Below are positions 60,225 to 64,000 of a stretch of DNA of 64,000 nt, piece by piece. Each line of letters starts with the position of its first letter. Position 1 is the first letter of the stretch. The stretch is from Carposina sasakii (taxonomy: Eukaryota; Arthropoda; Insecta; Lepidoptera; Carposinidae): contig CP053161.1 in assembly GCA_014607495.2 (NCBI GenBank), forward strand, positions 1-64,000, read 5' to 3'. The position numbers and the translations under genes were made by a program. Under the pieces are notes generated by a model, which searched no databases, had not been told where the DNA came from, and worked only from the letters and a program-made list of their open reading frames with translations.

Positions 60225-62200
60225 TGACATATTTGCCCTTATCTCCAATGTCAATAAAATGTATTAACGATATAAAAATATAATTATGTAGGAACATTTA
60301 ATCTCAACTTTACGCTCTATAATGCTGATAAATGGCAAAAACAAAGAGCCGTTTAAGTCATTAAATAAACAATATATTTTACTGCGGGCTTAGCGTCGTG
60401 TTTATCAACAGTTGTATAAATGACATAATTTATTGGGAACGTTCTAAAGGTGCAGAGATATTTTTGGAATTGCTCCAACTGTAATTTGCGGTAGCGTTTC
60501 TTGGAAATACAGCACAAGACGTCTTCCTTACTCTCAGTGCATTTAAACTGTATAATGCCCGCAGTCCATAATTAATTATTGAGCATTAAAATAAACGAAC
60601 CCTTAAATTAATCATAAAATGACAGGTATATTGCAGTTTGTTGTAATGTTTTAACATTACAAATTCATGAAAATATAGTATAACAGAAAAGAAGTTAAAA
60701 TGATTGAGTTAGTAAATGTATGAAATGTACGAACTGAATAAATATTGCATTCTTAAAGAATTGCACATCAGTAAACCAAAGGGGTACTTAATTTGGATTT
60801 CTAGATCATTCAATTCGGATTGAAACAGAAAAAGTTGAAGAAATTTCACGATCTCAGAACACCTGCGCTCTTCGTTCCAATGCTGCAATCTAAATGCACT
60901 CTTAAGTGCATTTTCCAAGGAACCATTTACTGTTTCCGTGGAACGTGAGGGGACAGCAGGTATTATAGTTTAAAATTCACTTCACGAATGAAAGAGATGG
61001 CAATATTACAACATACAATGGAACGAAAGGTAAAGAAAATTATATTAACCAGGTAGCTATTTCTGAAATCGATAGACTTCCTAAGCCGGGTACATGCATT
61101 TATAATGCTCTTATTAGCGCCAAACATACATAGATTACTTATGATAAATTATGTATTCCACGCGAGAGTCTCGCTCGAAAAGGACGCTGAACCAGATAAA
61201 TTAGTACCAATGAAATTGCGTCAGTCCCCTCGACGTGCCCTGGCTTAATCTCGTTATTTGCGGGATTTACGTCGCATTAAAATTTAGGTGAGCTCAAAAT
61301 TTGAAGTAGAAAGGGAATTGTTCATTACGGATTAAAATGTACTTCCACCAATTAGCGCTGAGATTTCCAAATAAGTTCAGACAAATATTAAAATTTTGCA
61401 AAACTAATGCTACTTACCTACATTTTTTCTAGATACAACTAATTACACAAAGTAAATCTGGCGCCACACTCAATTGGCTATGTATGAACGTCGTCGTCAG
61501 AGCGTCATCACGCCAAACACATCCAGATCTGAATTATGGCCGGCGATATCAGTGGCATACCAGATGAGCCGAGCACTCACTATCGGCCATTGCAGTCAGA
61601 CGTGACACACATGTAATGTACACCACTAACGGCCAATTTCTATACGAGAGATCAAAAAGAATCTCGGATTCTTTTATTCCTAATTTTAAATTTTGTATGA
61701 AAACAATCGAAGATTAAATCTGAGATATACAAAAAATCTCTCAAGATCAGTTATAGAAATAGGGAATATGCATGTAATTCAAATGACGGTAATTTTTTTT
61801 ATATGTAACCTTCATTCCTTGAGATTTACGTACATATTAATATTTTTTAATTTGATTGCGTTTTTATATAAGAAAATCATTATTGAAAAGTGCATTAAAT
61901 ATGTGGGAAATTCAAACGACTTGAAACGCAAAACTATTGGTCGGAATAATCATGAATGAAATATGACGTCAAAGTCTGTGTCTACCAAAGAATGTTTGAA
62001 CATTGGATCTTTTTCTCATCAAATCGGTCAAACTAATATATCGTAATATAGGTTTAGTCTGTGCCAGTAACCACGATAACCATTTGTTTTCAAGGTAACA
62101 GGAGCGAGCAGCAGTTGCCATTGCATTTAGTTTTTTTGTTATTTAAGTTGATATTTAAGTGATTTTACTTATATTTCTTTCGTAAAATACTCGTAGGAAA
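60225..62200. other. non-coding stretch
   Basis: A GC-richer patch at about 61450-61620 has no exon structure. The bases 62090-62200 may include the 5' untranslated part of the pseudogene that follows. Confidence 0.35.
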
Positions 62201-63287
62201 ATGACTGATACCGGTTACGTCAAGGCACAATCGGATAACTTTCCGAAAATTTACGTTTTTATGATGTCAACATTTTTTGCATCGAATTCAGATTTTGTGT
62301 CTACTGAAATAAAAGGAGTGAAAGCTGCAAGGTAAATATTATGTTTTATGAATATTTTTACTTGTACCTACCTATTTTAAAATATATACTAGGCATGGGC
62401 TAATCATATCCGGGAAAGGATTGAACGTGTAGTATATCACTCCGACTAAGGATATATATCCTTTTAACATATCCAACTCCGCGTGTATATCCGGGAACGA
62501 AGAGATTTAAGTGACGCGAGATATGACTGGGATTGGTTTGGTTAGGTTGTTGTGTGTCCTTTTAACAGATCCAACTCCGCGTACATATCCGGGAATGAAG
62601 AGATTAAGCGAACCGAGATATGATTGGGATGATCTATCCAAATAATAATTAGAATATTTGATAGGCGTATTTAAAAATCACAGTAGGTACACTAAAACTA
62701 TTGTCCTAAAAATAATTCCAAATCCAAACAGCTTTTATTTACATTAAAAACAAAATACTTAAGATCAAATATAAAACGGAATGAATAGAAATTTTGAAAA
62801 TTATAATTACGAAAACAAATATTTATACTAAACGGCATGCCTGTCGCTCGTGAGTATTCGTATATACTCGTGTAATGTCGTTACATTCGCGCTCATGCGT
62901 CTACTGCGATAGTACCGCGCGTTCCGGCGCGTTCGCATTCCGTCTCGCTCACTTATTCTTATCTTCGGCATTATTCGGTAGGTCGGAGTGGGTCGGATAT
63001 AGGATATGGTAACTTTCTTTAAAGTGAAGGAGTTGATTCATATCCACCTCTGGATATATATCCGAGGATATAGTTGTGTCCGGAGTTACCCATGTCTAAT
63101 ATATACCTATAGCAATAGAAAATTTCTATTCCTATAGCATAACCTGAAGATTTGAATTGTGAACTGGTGGGCTTCCAGTCGGGCAATGCTTTATTTATAT
63201 ATCAGTATGTACCTATACATATATTTGTTTTTTAGGTCTAAAAGAGAAACATGGTAATTCTGCAGTTGGATATGTACAAGTTAAGAG
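62201..63287 (+). pseudogene. broken two-exon fragment of a repetitive SWIM/YqaJ-type arthropod gene family
   Basis: Exon 1 (62201-62331) starts MTDTGYVKAQ and ends STEIKGVKAA with two bases over, at a good donor (AG then GTAAAT). Exon 2 begins at 63236 after a pyrimidine-rich acceptor ending TTTTTTAG, reads SKRET, then meets TAA at 63255-63257. Shifting the frame there restores NSAVGYVQVKR up to 63288, after which similarity ends. The order (YVKAQ, VKA.RSKRE, GYVQVKR) recalls the N-terminus of an abundant insect family with a SWIM zinc finger and a YqaJ-like nuclease domain; this is from memory. Those domains are absent here, so this is a 3'-truncated, frameshifted copy. The intron is 904 nt because a hAT MITE sits in it; without that it would be 187 nt. 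Confidence 0.65.
62390..63098. mobile_element. hAT-type MITE in the pseudogene intron
   Basis: The left end TAGGCATGGGCTAA and the complement of the right end (TAGACATGGGTAAC) match over about 14 bp. Flanks are ATATATAC at 62382-62389 and 63099-63106, an exact 8-bp duplication. Inside, two units of about 75 bp (ccttttaacatatccaactc, cgcgtgtatatccgggaacg, then aagagatt) repeat at about 62460-62540 and 62558-62635. The word ATATCC recurs towards both ends. There is a GC-rich patch at 62850-62960. No transposase. Confidence 0.9.
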
Positions 63288-64000
63288 GAGGCAGACCTTA
63301 TTTAGCATCTTTTTGATGAAATATGCTGAAACGGGTGCATGTTTGTTTAATGTGAGACTATTACACTATATTCTTAGTACCCTTAACTATGTCATGTAAA
63401 GCCAAAAACATGATTTAATGATTTTCGCTCGATAGTTTTGTTTTTTGAAATCGACATGTTTTTTAGTCATTTTTACTTCTATTTCGGCTATTACATGAGG
63501 TAGGCGTTTAAAATAAATTCGGATATCAAGATAATAATGATAGTAAACTTTTGTAAAGCCAAAATTAAAAAACAATCATAATTGAACACACAATTAATAA
63601 AAATCTTTTTGAGACTTACGCCCTTTACTTCTGAGCTCAATCAGTTGTTTAGCGTGCAAGCGATATTCTACTCTAATGCTTACTGAAAAGCGTTAAATAG
63701 TAACTTCGTGCCCGCTGACGCTCAGTACCGCGCTGTGCGCCGACGACGTAGGGTCTATGTCGCTTTTGCCCACGGCAGTGGCATTTTTTATTATCTTGTG
63801 GTGTAGGTATTACTCGATTGAGTTCGGACTAATGGGAAATAAAACTAAAAAATATGTTTCCAAAAGGAAGATGGCTCAACGTTGGGGAATTTTCTAAAAA
63901 GGGGAGAGAATCAAAGGTGTAAGTAGCTATAATCATAATTAGTAAGTATGTAAAGTTTAGTGCTGAGAATGCATTTTATAATGGACAGCAGAAAAAACAA
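63288..64000. other. non-coding right edge
   Basis: AT-rich, with a GC-richer patch at 63700-63785. Similarity to the pseudogene family stops near 63288. Nothing else recognised. Confidence 0.4.

Noticed and set aside
1..64000. CRISPR arrays, operons, ribosome binding sites, rho-independent terminators.
   Set aside because: The sequence is eukaryotic in character, and no regularly spaced direct repeats or operon-like gene order were seen.

Overview
The window reads as animal nuclear DNA, most likely from a moth or butterfly. It is AT-rich, has very little protein-coding sequence and is scattered with short decayed transposons. The case for Lepidoptera rests on repeat types recognised from memory: short Helitron-like elements with a GC-rich hairpin and a CTAG end, non-LTR tails reading like a reverse-transcriptase C-terminus, and hAT and TA-target MITEs. 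No species can be named.

Host gene signal is sparse. The best candidate is a minus-strand gene represented by small exons at 49361-49382 (weakest), 48879-48993 and 14721-14762. The last two have good splice signals, and their open frames join in phase across an intron of about 34 kb. The joined peptide is hydrophilic and rich in Ser, Thr, Pro and Lys, like an alternatively spliced linker. The protein is not identified. If this is right, much of the window is intron. A second coding remnant at 62201-63287 is a broken two-exon copy of a repetitive arthropod gene family; its intron carries a 709-bp hAT-type MITE. A GC-rich segment near 58.1-58.3 kb could be a promoter with a first exon.

Mobile DNA is the best supported content. 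From left to right: a diverged tandem duplication (1436-2048); a full-length dead mariner (5100-6550) with a Helitron-like element inserted in its 3' coding region; a foldback MITE (6865-7124); a second Helitron-like copy beside a tRNA-like repeat (9544-10142); a hAT MITE with 8-bp target duplication (17019-17414); a SINE-like retroelement with 10-bp duplication (25753-25992) and its relative (57426-57670); a third Helitron-like copy (32166-32416); a 110-bp LINE tail with 10-bp duplication (32818-32927); a tRNA-like repeat pair (34627-35028); a foldback element with degenerate internal repeats (43191-43944); a CAGGGTG-type MITE (46838-47272); a perfect 29-bp hairpin (55536-55602); and two more hAT MITEs with exact 8-bp duplications (59735-60216, 62390-63098).

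Between these lie long non-coding stretches. Several are locally CpG-rich and carry GCCAT/ATGGC words (about 20.0, 22.7, 24.5, 35.2, 38.5, 41.3 and 45.1 kb), which would fit regulatory DNA of a developmental locus, but this is only inference. No CRISPR array, rRNA, intact tRNA gene or complete protein-coding gene was found.
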